Of a stretch of DNA of 55,950 bases, positions 1 to 8,957 are shown piece after piece. The DNA is from Gammaproteobacteria bacterium (GTDB taxonomy: Bacteria > Pseudomonadota > Gammaproteobacteria > Steroidobacterales > GCA-2729495), in NCBI GenBank assembly GCA_021773815.1, contig JAJFJS010000146.1:1-55950 (forward strand). Reading direction: 5' to 3'. Positions within the stretch are counted from its first letter, which is position 1. Each line of letters opens with the position of its first letter. The notes under the pieces are model-generated. The model saw only the letters and a program-made list of their open reading frames with translations, made no database searches and was not told the origin of the DNA. The position numbers and the translations under genes were made by a program.

Positions 1-2009
1 CCGACCGTCCGGTCGCCGATATGAATCAAAAACGACTTGTCCGCGATCGTCGGGAAGCGCAGCAGCCGCCGGCAGGCCGCTTCGATATCGATCCCGTCGA
101 AGCGCGCGTCGGTGAGCCGCGGTCGGCTGCGCCGTATGTCCATGACGGTCCCCGGCAGCTTGCCGAGCAGGATTTCCATCGGCAGGTCCACCGGCCGGTC
201 GCCGGCCCATTCATCGACGACCCGCAACACGCCGGTGTCGTCGAGCGTGCCGATCACGGCATAGGGGCAACGCTCACGGTTGCAGACCGCGTCGAACCAA
301 TCGAGGTCTTCGGGCGCGATCGTGAGCACGTAGCGCTCCTGGGCCTCGTTGCACCAGATCTCGAGCGGCGACATGCCCCGCTCCGCGTTCGGCACCGCGC
401 GCAGGCGCACTTCGGCGCCGCGCTTGCTGTGATCGACGACCTCGGGCACCGCATTCGACAAACCGCCGGCGCCGACATCGTGCACGAGGATGATCGGGTT
501 GCCGGCGTCGGTCAGCCCGGCGGCCCAGCAACTGTCGAGCACCTGTTGCGCGCGGCGCTGCATCTCCGGGTTGCCGCGCTGGACCGACGCGAAGTCGAGG
601 TCTGCCGAGCTCGTGCCGCTGCCCATCGACGAGGCCGCGCCGCCGCCGAGCCCGATCAACATCGCCGGCCCGCCGAGCGCGATCAGCAACGCGCCCGGCG
701 GCACGTCGTGTTTCTCGACGTCGTCCGCACGGATGCTACCGAGGCCGCCGGCGAGCATGATCGGCTTGTGGTAACCCCACGCGCGGCGGTCGTCGCCGTC
801 CACCGGGATCTCGAACGTGCGGAAATAACCGAGGATGTTCGGCCGGCCGAATTCGTTGTTGAATGCCGCGCCGCCGATCGGACCCTCGAGCATAATATCG
901 AGCGCGGACACGATCCGGTCGGGCTTGCCGAGCGTCGTCTCCCACGGCTGCACGTCATCCGGCAGGCGCAGGTGTGAGACCGAGTAACCGGTCAGGCCCG
1001 CCTTCGGGCGCGCACCCCGGCCGGTCGCGCCCTCGTCGCGTATCTCGCCGCCGCTGCCGGTCGCCGCGCCGGGATAAGGCGCGATCGCCGTCGGATGGTT
1101 GTGCGTCTCGACCTTCATCAGCGTGTGTACGGGCTCGGCGATAGCCCGGTACTCGCCCGAACCGGCATCGCTGACGAAACGCAGCGCATCGCCGCCGAGC
1201 ATGACGGCCGCATTGTCCTTGTAGGCACTGAGGACGCGATCGGGGTGATTGGCATGCGTCGAGCGGATCATGTCGAACAGGCTGTCGGGCTGGTCCGTCC
1301 CGTCGATCACCCAGCGGGCATTGAAAATCTTGTGCCGACAGTGCTCGGAATTTGCCTGCGCGAACATCATCAGTTCGGCATCGGTCGGATCACGCTCGAG
1401 TGCCCGGAAGCTTGCGACGAGATAGTCGATCTCGTCAGTCGATAACGCGAGGCCGAGCTCGGTATTGGCGCGTTCCAGCGATACCCGACCTGCGGTAAGC
1501 AGCGGCACGGTCGCGAGCGACGCAGGCTCATGATGCGCAAACAGGGCATCGGTCTCGACCGAACCGAATACGATGGACTCAGTCATGCGATCGTGCAGGC
1601 ACGCAGCCGCCGTATCCCGCTCACCGGCGCTGAGCGCCCGCCCGCTGAACAGCGAGTACTCGATACCGCGCTCGATGCGTTCGACCGACAGCAGGCCGCA
1701 GATACGGGCGATATCGGTCGCCTTGCTCGACCACGGCGAAATCGTACCGACCCGCGGAATGACCGTCAGCACGGTGCAATCGCCGGGCGCGCCCGGCGTC
1801 GGCGGACCCGCGTCACGGACTCCCGGCCCGTAGGCCAGCAGGTTATCCAGCGTGTGGCGTTCGCCTGCGGTCAGCGTATCGGGTGCATCCACAAAATGGA
1901 CGTAGTCGGCGGTAATCCGGTCGACGCACGCAACCGCAGCCCGGACGCTCGCCAGCAACGCATCGAGGCGAAACGGCGACAGGGCGGGCGAACCTCGAAG
2001 TTCCAGCAT
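1..2009 (-). CDS. purL: Phosphoribosylformylglycinamidine synthase PurL, N-terminal ~669 residues (3' end outside window)
   Basis: Catalyses ATP- and glutamine-dependent conversion of FGAR to FGAM in purine synthesis, in the cytosol. The minus frame is open from 2009 to the window edge. It reads the PurL N-domain ([18 protein letters not shown]), then [15 protein letters not shown], the active-site [12 protein letters not shown], the Gly-rich [32 protein letters not shown] and [12 protein letters not shown]. This is the large gammaproteobacterial single-chain type (about 1290 residues), so the C-terminal synthase half and the glutaminase domain lie beyond coordinate 1. I chose the ATG at 2009 because it directly precedes the conserved N-terminal motif. 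The DUF1820 gene lies 44 nt upstream on the same strand, so the two are probably co-transcribed. Identity is very secure; the start is fairly secure. Confidence 0.96.
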   Translation of the reverse strand, partial: MLELRGSPALSPFRLDALLASVRAAVACVDRITADYVHFVDAPDTLTAGERHTLDNLLAYGPGVRDAGPPTPGAPGDCTVLTVIPRVGTISPWSSKATDIARICGLLSVERIERGIEYSLFSGRALSAGERDTAAACLHDRMTESIVFGSVETDALFAHHEPASLATVPLLTAGRVSLERANTELGLALSTDEIDYLVASFRALERDPTDAELMMFAQANSEHCRHKIFNARWVIDGTDQPDSLFDMIRSTHANHPDRVLSAYKDNAAVMLGGDALRFVSDAGSGEYRAIAEPVHTLMKVETHNHPTAIAPYPGAATGSGGEIRDEGATGRGARPKAGLTGYSVSHLRLPDDVQPWETTLGKPDRIVSALDIMLEGPIGGAAFNNEFGRPNILGYFRTFEIPVDGDDRRAWGYHKPIMLAGGLGSIRADDVEKHDVPPGALLIALGGPAMLIGLGGGAASSMGSGTSSADLDFASVQRGNPEMQRRAQQVLDSCWAAGLTDAGNPIILVHDVGAGGLSNAVPEVVDHSKRGAEVRLRAVPNAERGMSPLEIWCNEAQERYVLTIAPEDLDWFDAVCNRERCPYAVIGTLDDTGVLRVVDEWAGDRPVDLPMEILLGKLPGTVMDIRRSRPRLTDARFDGIDIEAACRRLLRFPTIADKSFLIHIGDRTV

Positions 2010-2053
2010 CAGGTATTCATCGACTTGGGATTACGCACGGGAGACCGGTCAGC

Positions 2054-2398
2054 TCACGGACTCTTGTCGCCGCCGCGGCCGCCGGGCGGGTACATTGGCA
2101 TCGGGAATTGCGCGACGTTGCCGCCCTCGGCGTCGCTGATCTTGCTGACGCCCTGCTTCTCGACCTGATCGATGCGAATCACGGCATGCAACGGCACATA
2201 AGTACACTGCACGCCCGAAAACTCGGCCTGGATGCGCTCCTCGGACGGATCGACGACGACGGAACTGCGCTCGCCGAACACCATATCCCGTATCTCGATG
2301 AAGCCGAAAAGGTCCCCGTGAGCAATGCTCCGAGCGTAAATCTCGTAGACCTTGCCCTGGTTCATGAAAACAATTCGATACAGAAGCCTTTTCGTCAT
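2054..2398 (-). CDS. DUF1820 family protein
   Basis: 114-residue cytosolic protein of unknown function. It begins MTKRLLYRIVFMNQGKVYEIYAR and contains the family-typical stretches FIEIRDMVFGERS, VVDPSEE and PLHAVIRIDQVEKQG, followed by a Pro/Gly-rich low-complexity tail. I recognise this as DUF1820, a short family of Pseudomonas- and Xanthomonas-type gammaproteobacteria. The start at 2398 is preferred over an in-frame ATG at 2422 because GAGGA lies about 11 nt upstream and family members start at this point. It sits just upstream of purL on the same strand. No enzymatic motif is visible, so I infer no function. Confidence 0.85.
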   Translation of the reverse strand: MTKRLLYRIVFMNQGKVYEIYARSIAHGDLFGFIEIRDMVFGERSSVVVDPSEERIQAEFSGVQCTYVPLHAVIRIDQVEKQGVSKISDAEGGNVAQFPMPMYPPGGRGGDKSP

Positions 2399-2528
2399 GA
2401 CGAAAGGAATCCTCAGCCACATCAGTGCATTAAGTTAAACAGGAACCGGGCGCCACCGAACCCGAGGCGATCGGCACCCTGCGAATCAGGCCGGTGAAAC
2501 CGCCGAAACGACGGCCAACGGGGCGCGA

Positions 2529-2534
2529 ATTATA
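2529..2534 (-). promoter_or_regulatory. Candidate -10 box for the DUF1820-purL unit
   Basis: On the minus strand the sequence reads TATAAT exactly, about 130 nt before the DUF1820 start, in an otherwise GC-rich 284-nt gap that holds no other gene. It is flanked by GCGC on both sides. No convincing -35 hexamer was found at 16-18 bp, so this is a suggestion from the -10 match and position only. Confidence 0.35.
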
Positions 2535-2682
2535 GCGCGTTTGTGCGGGCGCGGCCGACCCGGAAACTGTGAACTGCAACCGGGTAGAGGGCCAATCGAT
2601 GCGCCATGATCGTCGGCGGGAAACCGGCTTTGAAGCCACACACGTGGCCATCCGGTATGGAACTGTACCGCGGAGAGTCCGA

Positions 2683-3825
2683 ATGCCGCTGCGTCTGAGC
2701 ATCACCAGCAAAAACCATGATCTGCCCGAAAAATCGCGGCGCATGGAATTTGGCGCGCACGGCGGAACCATCGGGCGCAACGGCGACAACGACTGGGTGC
2801 TTCCGGACCAGAATTGCTATGTCTCCGGGCGCCATGCGTTGATCGATTTTCAGTCCGGCGCCTACTACATCGTCGACACGAGCCGTAACGGCGTCTACGT
2901 CAACGGCGCGGATGAGCCCGTCGGACGCGGCCATCCGCAGCGCCTGTTCGATGGCGACCGGCTGCGAATCGGCGAATTCGATATCATGATCGAACTGACC
3001 GAAGACAATTCCGGCGTGATCGACGACGGTATGCGCGACTCCGTCGTGCGCGCCCAGCTCGTTCCCGAGGACGATTCGGTGGAACTGCAACTCGTCGACG
3101 AAAACAAGATGGTCGAGGACGAAGCGCTGGCCCGCCACCTCGTCGGTGACGGCGCCTCACAACTCAGCGAACGTGTCGCCCTGGCCAGCCTGACCGATGA
3201 CCGGTCCGCCAAGAATATCGCCGAAGACCGGGCCGCCGCCGTGCTGCTCGAGGCTGCCGGGCTGCAGCCCGGCGATCTCGCCGGCACGATGCCGGTCGAC
3301 GTCCTGCAAACCGCCGGACAATTGCTCAATTGCTTTGTCACCGGGTTGACCACGCTGCTGCATGAACGATCACGGCTCAAGGAAACCTTCCGGCTGTCGA
3401 ACACGCTGATTCAGGGCCGCCAGAACAACCCGCTGAAGTTCTCGCCGACAGCTGCCGATGCGCTGAAATATTTGCTTGGTAACCGCGGCGATGCCTATCT
3501 CGGCGCCAACGACGCCGTTGCCGCCGCCTTCACCGAGATTCAGCTCCATGAACGCGCGGTACCCAAGGCCATGTTGCTGGCTCTGAAAGAATTCCTGGAA
3601 AGATTCGACCCCGAGGAGCTGCGCTCGCGCTTCGATAAGGGTCTGAAACGAAATTCGCTGCTGTCCGGCACCAACAAGCTCAAGTACTGGGAACTGTATG
3701 AAGAGTGCTTTCATATGCTGACCCAGGCCGAGGACGGCAAGCTGCCCGAAGCCTTCAGCGACGAATTCGCCCGCGCCTACGAGCACGAAGTCGAAATCCT
3801 CAAGGCGGCGGCACGCTCAAGCTGA
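2683..3825 (+). CDS. tagH: FHA-domain protein of the type VI secretion TagH/ImpI type
   Basis: 380 residues. An N-terminal FHA phosphothreonine-binding domain (about residues 10-100) shows GGTIGRNGDND, YVSGRHALIDF and DTSRNGVYVNG, the Gly-Arg, Ser-x-x-His and Asn-Gly signature residues. An acidic linker follows, then a helical C-terminal domain (about 190-375) with LLNCFVTGLTTLLHERSRLK, NPLKFSPTA and FDKGLKRNSLLSGTNKLKYWELYEE, which is the T6SS-FHA C-terminal domain. The start at 2683 is chosen over the longer frame (from 2569) because GGAGAG precedes it by about 6 nt and the extra 38 residues look non-coding. In T6SS loci this protein is part of post-translational control by Thr phosphorylation. 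No other T6SS gene is in the window, so the partner is unknown. Confidence 0.82.
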   Translation: MPLRLSITSKNHDLPEKSRRMEFGAHGGTIGRNGDNDWVLPDQNCYVSGRHALIDFQSGAYYIVDTSRNGVYVNGADEPVGRGHPQRLFDGDRLRIGEFDIMIELTEDNSGVIDDGMRDSVVRAQLVPEDDSVELQLVDENKMVEDEALARHLVGDGASQLSERVALASLTDDRSAKNIAEDRAAAVLLEAAGLQPGDLAGTMPVDVLQTAGQLLNCFVTGLTTLLHERSRLKETFRLSNTLIQGRQNNPLKFSPTAADALKYLLGNRGDAYLGANDAVAAAFTEIQLHERAVPKAMLLALKEFLERFDPEELRSRFDKGLKRNSLLSGTNKLKYWELYEECFHMLTQAEDGKLPEAFSDEFARAYEHEVEILKAAARSS

Positions 3826-3900
3826 ATCCTCGAAATGCCGCCAGACCGGGGGGTGCGCAGCAGCACACCTCGGAAATCCCCTATTTCCGGCCGTATAAAT

Positions 3901-3919
3901 AGTAATGATTCTCATTTAA
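3901..3919 (+). promoter_or_regulatory. Fur-box-like operator upstream of feoA
   Basis: The 13-nt core AATGATTCTCATT (3904-3916) matches the centre of the classical Fur consensus (AATGATAATCATT) at 11 of 13 positions, while the outer flanks match poorly. It lies about 35 nt before the feoA start, in an AT-rich patch that contrasts with the GC-rich surroundings. Iron-dependent Fur repression of feo operons is well established, so position and match support each other. Confidence 0.72.
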
Positions 3920-3953
3920 ACTCGTCTTTTCGGTTCACAAGGCAAACCCTTCC

Positions 3954-4184
3954 ATGACGCTCGACGAATTGGTCGCAGGACAAATGGCCCGGATCATCAG
4001 CGTTCACGGCGAAGGACCGTTCGTACAGCGCCTGATGGCGATGGGCCTGCTCGAAGGCGCTGATGTCGCCATGACGCGCAAGGCGATCGGTGGAGATCCG
4101 ATCGAGGTCGAACTCATGGGTTATCGCCTGTCTCTGCGCCGCGACGAAGCCCGCCGGATCCAGGTGGTCCCGGCGGATGCATAA
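3954..4184 (+). CDS. feoA: Ferrous iron transport accessory protein FeoA
   Basis: 76-residue SH3-like cytosolic protein that supports the FeoB ferrous iron channel. Visible family features are MTLDELVAGQMARIISVHG, the central RLMAMGLLEGADV (the conserved R-x-x-x-M-G-L/G motif) and the closing YRLSLRRDEARRIQV. Length is typical. It is the first gene after the Fur-like box, and its stop codon overlaps the feoB start by 8 nt, so translation is likely coupled. Confidence 0.95.
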   Translation: MTLDELVAGQMARIISVHGEGPFVQRLMAMGLLEGADVAMTRKAIGGDPIEVELMGYRLSLRRDEARRIQVVPADA

Positions 4185-6378
4185 CCCCGAATATCAATCC
4201 GTAAGCACGGTACCAGACCCGGACAACGTCACGGGCCAAACCGTCGTCGCGCTGATCGGCAATCCGAACACGGGCAAGAGCACCGTTTTCAACGGGTTGA
4301 CCGGGCTCAAGCAAAAGACCGCCAATTATCCGGGCGTCACCGTCGAACGACACACCGGCACGATCGACGTCGGCGGACGACCCGTCACGCTTGTCGATCT
4401 GCCCGGCACCTATGCCCTGTCCGCCCAGTCACCGGATGAGATGGTCGCCATCGACGTGCTGCTCGGCCATGTCGAGTCGCTGGACCGGCCGAAGGCCATT
4501 CTCGCCGTCGCGGATGCAACGAACCTGCGCCGCAACCTGTTCCTGGTCACGCAACTGGCCGAACTCGAGATTCCGATCGTGCTGGCCGTCAACATGGTCG
4601 ACCTCGCCAAAAAGAAAGGCATCACGACCGACTGTGCGCAACTGGCGCAGGCACTTGGCATCCAGATCGTACCGATCGTGGCGAGCAGCCGCGGTGGGCT
4701 GGAACCGCTCATCGAAGCACTGGCGACAGCGATTCACGGCCGACCGCCGAAACGCACGATCCTGTTGCCGGAGGTCCATGCCGCTGCCGAAGAACTCTGG
4801 CACAAACTCGATACCGCGGGTCGCCACCTGACGCCCTATGAAGTCGAACGGGCACTGATCGACGCACACGGCGCCGCTGAAAGACGTTTCGAACTGATCG
4901 CCGGTGAACCGGTGTTTGCCGAGTTTCAGGACCTGCGTACCCGGCTGAGCACTGGCAGCTCCCTCGCGGCGATGGAAGCAAAGGCGCGTTACGACCTGAT
5001 CGATCGACTGCTCGAGAACGTCGAGACGCGCAGCGAACCGAAAATGACCTTCGGCGATCACCTCGACCGCGTGACCAACCGACCGGTCATCAGCGTCCTG
5101 CTTTTCGTGCTGGTCATGGCGACGGTTTTTCAGGCCGTATTTTCCTGGGCAACGCCGCTGATGGACCTGATCGACGGCACCGCGGGCTATCTGAACGACA
5201 TCATCACCGACACGTTGCCGGACGGCGCGCTGACCAGTCTGCTGACCGATGGTGTGATCGCCGGAGTCGGCAGCGTCGTGATCTTCCTGCCGCAGATCCT
5301 GATCCTGTTCGCGTTCATTATCTTCCTGGAAGACTCGGGCTACATGCCGCGGGTTGCATTTATGGCGGACCGGATGATGCGCAGCGTCGGCCTGTCCGGA
5401 CAATCATTCATCCCGATGCTGTCGAGCTATGCGTGCGCCGTGCCGGGCATTATGGCCACGCGGGTCATTCCGGAACGCCGCGACCGAATCGCGACGATGC
5501 TCGCCGCCCCGCTGATGACCTGTTCTGCGCGGCTACCCGTTTACGCCCTGCTGATCAGCGCCTTCGTACCGGAGCGCTACTTCCTGTCGGGCCTGCTCAA
5601 CCTGCAGGGCCTCGTGTTGCTCGGGCTTTACCTGCTGGGCATCCTCGGCGGCATTTTCACGGCATTGTTGCTCAAGAAGACGGCGTTGAACGGCCCGACG
5701 CCGACGTTCCTGATCGAGTTGCCGCCCTACCGGCTGCCGAATTTCCGCTCGGTGCTGATCAAGCTCCTGGCCAAGGCAAAGATCTTTCTGACGCGTGCCG
5801 GCACCGTCATCTTTACTGTTGCCGTCCTGATCTGGTCGCTGGCCTACTTCCCGAGGCCGCAGCCGATCCTCGACGACTACGACAATCGCCGCTCGGTGGC
5901 CGAAGCCTCCCTGCAAGGCGACGTACTCGACCGGCGACTCGCAGAGATCGAGCAACTCGAAACTTCCGCACTTCTCGAACAGAGCCTGCTCGGGCGCACC
6001 GGTCGATTCGTCACACCCGTGTTCGCGCCACTTGGATGGGACTGGAAAATTTCCACCGCCGTCATCGCCGGATTTCCTGCCCGTGAAGTCGTCATCGCGA
6101 TACTTGGCACGATCTATGCCGTCGGCGATGCGGAAAATAATGAGAACGCACTCGTAAACCGATTACGTTCTGCCCGACATCCAGACGGATCAATCGTTTT
6201 CACGCTGCCGGTCGTCGTCGGCCTGCTGATTTTTTATGCCTTCTGTCTGCAATGTGTCGCGACCATCGCCGTGTTATACCGTGAAACGAACGGCTGGCGC
6301 TGGCCGTTGTTCGCATGGACCTACATGACGGCACTGGGCTATGCGGGCGCCTGGATCGCCTACCGGATCGGCAGCTGA
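4177..6378 (+). CDS. feoB: Ferrous iron transporter FeoB
   Basis: 733-residue inner-membrane Fe(II) transporter with an N-terminal G-protein domain. The GTPase motifs are all present: GNPNTGKST (G1), NYPGVTVE with its switch Thr (G2), DLPGTY (G3), NMVD (G4) and a VASSRGG G5 region. A helical spacer (about 175-280) follows, then two Gate/Nucleos-like membrane blocks with EDSGYMPRVAFMADR, the Cys-containing SSYACAVPGIMATR and PLMTCSARLPVYALL, and FPAREVVIAILGTIYAVG. The start ATG at 4177 overlaps the feoA stop; the longer reading from 4090 would be an antisensical extension inside feoA. Typical length, no damage seen. A small Cys-rich protein replaces FeoC downstream. Confidence 0.97.
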   Translation: MHNPEYQSVSTVPDPDNVTGQTVVALIGNPNTGKSTVFNGLTGLKQKTANYPGVTVERHTGTIDVGGRPVTLVDLPGTYALSAQSPDEMVAIDVLLGHVESLDRPKAILAVADATNLRRNLFLVTQLAELEIPIVLAVNMVDLAKKKGITTDCAQLAQALGIQIVPIVASSRGGLEPLIEALATAIHGRPPKRTILLPEVHAAAEELWHKLDTAGRHLTPYEVERALIDAHGAAERRFELIAGEPVFAEFQDLRTRLSTGSSLAAMEAKARYDLIDRLLENVETRSEPKMTFGDHLDRVTNRPVISVLLFVLVMATVFQAVFSWATPLMDLIDGTAGYLNDIITDTLPDGALTSLLTDGVIAGVGSVVIFLPQILILFAFIIFLEDSGYMPRVAFMADRMMRSVGLSGQSFIPMLSSYACAVPGIMATRVIPERRDRIATMLAAPLMTCSARLPVYALLISAFVPERYFLSGLLNLQGLVLLGLYLLGILGGIFTALLLKKTALNGPTPTFLIELPPYRLPNFRSVLIKLLAKAKIFLTRAGTVIFTVAVLIWSLAYFPRPQPILDDYDNRRSVAEASLQGDVLDRRLAEIEQLETSALLEQSLLGRTGRFVTPVFAPLGWDWKISTAVIAGFPAREVVIAILGTIYAVGDAENNENALVNRLRSARHPDGSIVFTLPVVVGLLIFYAFCLQCVATIAVLYRETNGWRWPLFAWTYMTALGYAGAWIAYRIGS

Positions 6379-6394
6379 GCGGCAGATCACCACA

Positions 6395-6574
6395 ATGACG
6401 ATCGGTACACAGGAAATTCTTGCCATCGCAATTGTTGCGATCATCGTTTGCTTCGCGCTATTTCGCCGGCTGCGCAAGAAGGAATCGGCCGCGAGCGCAT
6501 GCTCGGGTTGCGATCACCAGGCCACCAAACCCGAGACCGGAAAAACGGTGCGCTTCTTCAGGAAAAAACACTGA
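6395..6574 (+). CDS. FeoB-associated Cys-rich membrane protein
   Basis: 59 residues: a single hydrophobic helix (about residues 8-24, ILAIAIVAIIVCFALF), a basic stop-transfer segment RRLRKK, then a cytosolic tail with CSGCDH and a basic C-terminus. This matches the small FeoB-associated Cys-rich family found after feoB. It begins 16 nt after the feoB stop on the same strand. Its role is uncertain; the Cys-x-x-Cys-x-His cluster suggests metal binding near the FeoB exit. It stands where FeoC is found in Escherichia coli. Confidence 0.8.
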   Translation: MTIGTQEILAIAIVAIIVCFALFRRLRKKESAASACSGCDHQATKPETGKTVRFFRKKH

Positions 6575-6604
6575 CCTTCGCCCGGCGGTGACCGGCCGCC
6601 ACAA

Positions 6605-6620
6605 TGTGACTCACATCACA
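6605..6620 (+). promoter_or_regulatory. Perfect CRP/Vfr-type site (TGTGA-N6-TCACA)
   Basis: TGTGA at 6605-6609 and TCACA at 6616-6620, separated by 6 nt, give exact half-sites of the CRP family consensus. It lies about 220 nt before the TonB receptor start, in the 267-nt gap after the feo operon. No well-formed sigma-70 promoter was found between it and the receptor gene. A CRP or Vfr homologue in this organism would be needed for function. Confidence 0.55.
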
Positions 6621-6841
6621 TAAATCGGGCGAATCGCGCCGGCCCGGCGCTCGACCCATGTGCCGCACCCGATCCGGGGCTTTCTTGCGGCAAATCAATC
6701 GCATCGCGCTTTAACAAAATCACCAGATGTGCGGTCAATCACAGCTTTGCGGCGTGAATCCGTGTGGACTACGCATTGTCACCGCCCGGAGGGGTTCGGG
6801 CGGTCGTGATACTTGGCCAAGTTGCAACGGGGTCCGCGAAA

Positions 6842-8926
6842 ATGGAAGCGTATAACGCGTCTGATCGGTTCCGGCGAGCAGTCATCCGACTACTCGTCAC
6901 CGCAATATCCGTTTCTTCCGCCCACGCGGCGACGGCATCGAGCACCGAGACTGAAACGCTGATCGGACTGAGCCTCGAGGAACTGCTCCAGGTCACCGTC
7001 ACGTCGGTGTCGCGCAAGCCGCAGTCTCTGTCGACGTCGGCGGCCGCGGTATTCGTCATCTCCCAGAACGACATACAGCGTTCGGGCGCCCGCACGATCC
7101 CCGACCTGCTGCGCATGGTCCCGGGCCTGCAGATCGCACAGGTCGATGCCAGTACCTGGGCCGTGACCGCACGCGGCTCGAACGGCGTCTTCGCCAACAA
7201 GCTGCTGATCCTGATGGACGGCCGGACACTCTACGATCCGTTGTTTTCGGGCGTCTACTGGGATGCTCAGGACACGGCGCTGGCTGCCATCGATCGGATC
7301 GAAGTCATCCGCGGGCCCGGCGCGGCGTTATGGGGCGCCAACGCCGTCAACGGCGTCATCAACATCATCACGAAGAATTCACAGGACACGCATGGCTTCA
7401 AGGCATCGGTTGCGACCGGCACCTCAACGAGACTCGAGACGACGGCGCAATGGGGCGGCGCGATCGGCGATGCCGTGGACTACCGGATATTCGGCAAATA
7501 CTTCTCACGCGACGGCTTTGCGACGAAACAGGCCGGCACCGTCTTCGATGACTGGAAAATGAGCCGTATCGGTGGCCGGCTGGACTGGGCGGCGAGTGCC
7601 GAGGACACGCTGACAATCACTGCTGAATACTACGATGGAGAGGTTGGCGAAAACGTCCTCGAAAACTCGGTGATGCCGCCGTATTCCACCGTCATCAATA
7701 CGGAAGTAGAGCCGCAAGGCGGCTTCATCAATGCCGGATGGAGTCATATCTTCTCCGAGACTTCCAGCCTGGACGTCAGGGTCTTCTACGATCATCGCGA
7801 CCGCAAAGTACTTTCTCCGCAAGTCGAACGCGATACCTACGACATCGACCTGCAGCACCATTTCATGCCCTGGTCCCGACACGACGTCGTCTGGGGATTC
7901 GGCATCCGTAGCAGCTCGGACGATACCACCGGCAGTGAAACCATCTCGCTGAACCCGGCAGACCGCACCCAGCGGCTGTTCGGCGGATTCGTCCAAGACG
8001 AAATCCGCGTGCTCGGCGACGAAGTATTCCTGACCCTGGGTACAAAAATCGAGAAAAGCAATTTCAGCCCGTCCAATGATTTCGAATGGTCGCCGAACCT
8101 GCGCCTGAGCTGGCTGATCAGCGACACCAACACGCTGTGGGGCTCGGTCGCACGCGCTATCCGCACGCCCAGTCGCATCGAACTCGACGGACGGGTGCTG
8201 GGATTCGTCGACCCCCCGTTTTCCGCAACAAATCCGGACCCGATTCCGTTCGCCCTGACCATAAACGGCGAACCCTCGTTCGATAACGAGGAAGTCATCG
8301 CCTACGAAATAGGCTATCGCGCCAAACCGTTTGAGTCGATGACCGTCGATGTCGCATTGTTCTATAACGACTACGACAATCTGCGTTTCTCCGCCGTGAT
8401 GCCGGTGGTATGCCAGCCGGCCAATTTGCCGATCTCCAATCCCGGCTGCTTCGCATTCGGGCTGCCGGCATACGTGGAATTGCCGATTACGTTCAACAAT
8501 CAGGACAGCCAGGAAACGAAAGGCGTCGAGATCGCCGCCAGTTACAACGCCTTTGAGTGGTGGCGCATCAACGCCAGCTACTCATACCTGAAAATCAGTG
8601 GCGGCAACGTCGTGGCGGCGATTGCCTCGACTGACGATGACAGCCCGGAACACCAGCTCTCCCTGCGCTCAAACATGCACATCAGCGACACGATGGATCT
8701 GGACGTGTGGGCCCGCTACGTCGATAAATTGAAGATTCAGCAGGTCGACAGCTATGTCGGACTGGATGTTCGGTTCGCATGGCAGGCGCTGCCCCAGCTC
8801 ACTGTAAACCTCATTGGACGCAACCTCCTCGAGTCCGGTCATGTCGAATTTCGCGAAGAGTCGGACACGAGTCTACCTATCGAGGTTGAACGAGAACTGA
8901 TCGCCGAACTGCTGTGGCAGTTTTAA
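6842..8926 (+). CDS. TonB-dependent outer-membrane receptor
   Basis: 694 residues. A signal peptide ends near AHA (residue ~29), followed by the short LSLEELLQVTVTSVSRKPQSLSTSAAAVFVIS segment (TonB-box-like region), a plug domain (GARTIPDLLRMVPGLQIAQ, RGSNGVFANKLLILMDGRTLY, IDRIEVIRGPGAALWGANAVNGVINIITK) and a 22-strand-type barrel ending in aromatic F (LLWQF). The ATG at 6842 is preferred over a GTG at 6764 because it gives a normal signal peptide. The substrate cannot be told from sequence. The plug lacks the extra N-terminal signalling domain of FecA-type transducers. It is the first gene of a four-gene run whose other members are signalling proteins, with 31 nt to the next start, suggesting it feeds or reports to them. 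Confidence 0.92.
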   Translation: MEAYNASDRFRRAVIRLLVTAISVSSAHAATASSTETETLIGLSLEELLQVTVTSVSRKPQSLSTSAAAVFVISQNDIQRSGARTIPDLLRMVPGLQIAQVDASTWAVTARGSNGVFANKLLILMDGRTLYDPLFSGVYWDAQDTALAAIDRIEVIRGPGAALWGANAVNGVINIITKNSQDTHGFKASVATGTSTRLETTAQWGGAIGDAVDYRIFGKYFSRDGFATKQAGTVFDDWKMSRIGGRLDWAASAEDTLTITAEYYDGEVGENVLENSVMPPYSTVINTEVEPQGGFINAGWSHIFSETSSLDVRVFYDHRDRKVLSPQVERDTYDIDLQHHFMPWSRHDVVWGFGIRSSSDDTTGSETISLNPADRTQRLFGGFVQDEIRVLGDEVFLTLGTKIEKSNFSPSNDFEWSPNLRLSWLISDTNTLWGSVARAIRTPSRIELDGRVLGFVDPPFSATNPDPIPFALTINGEPSFDNEEVIAYEIGYRAKPFESMTVDVALFYNDYDNLRFSAVMPVVCQPANLPISNPGCFAFGLPAYVELPITFNNQDSQETKGVEIAASYNAFEWWRINASYSYLKISGGNVVAAIASTDDDSPEHQLSLRSNMHISDTMDLDVWARYVDKLKIQQVDSYVGLDVRFAWQALPQLTVNLIGRNLLESGHVEFREESDTSLPIEVERELIAELLWQF

Positions 8927-8957
8927 AGATTCGGACTAAGTGCGTAACCAGCAAGAA

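Noticed and set aside
1-2000. Several plus-strand frames of 100-318 residues
   Set aside because: The minus strand encodes PurL through the whole region; these are shadows.
6582-6600. GGCGG...CCGCC hairpin after the feo operon as terminator
   Set aside because: Five-bp stem and no T-tract; common by chance in GC-rich DNA.
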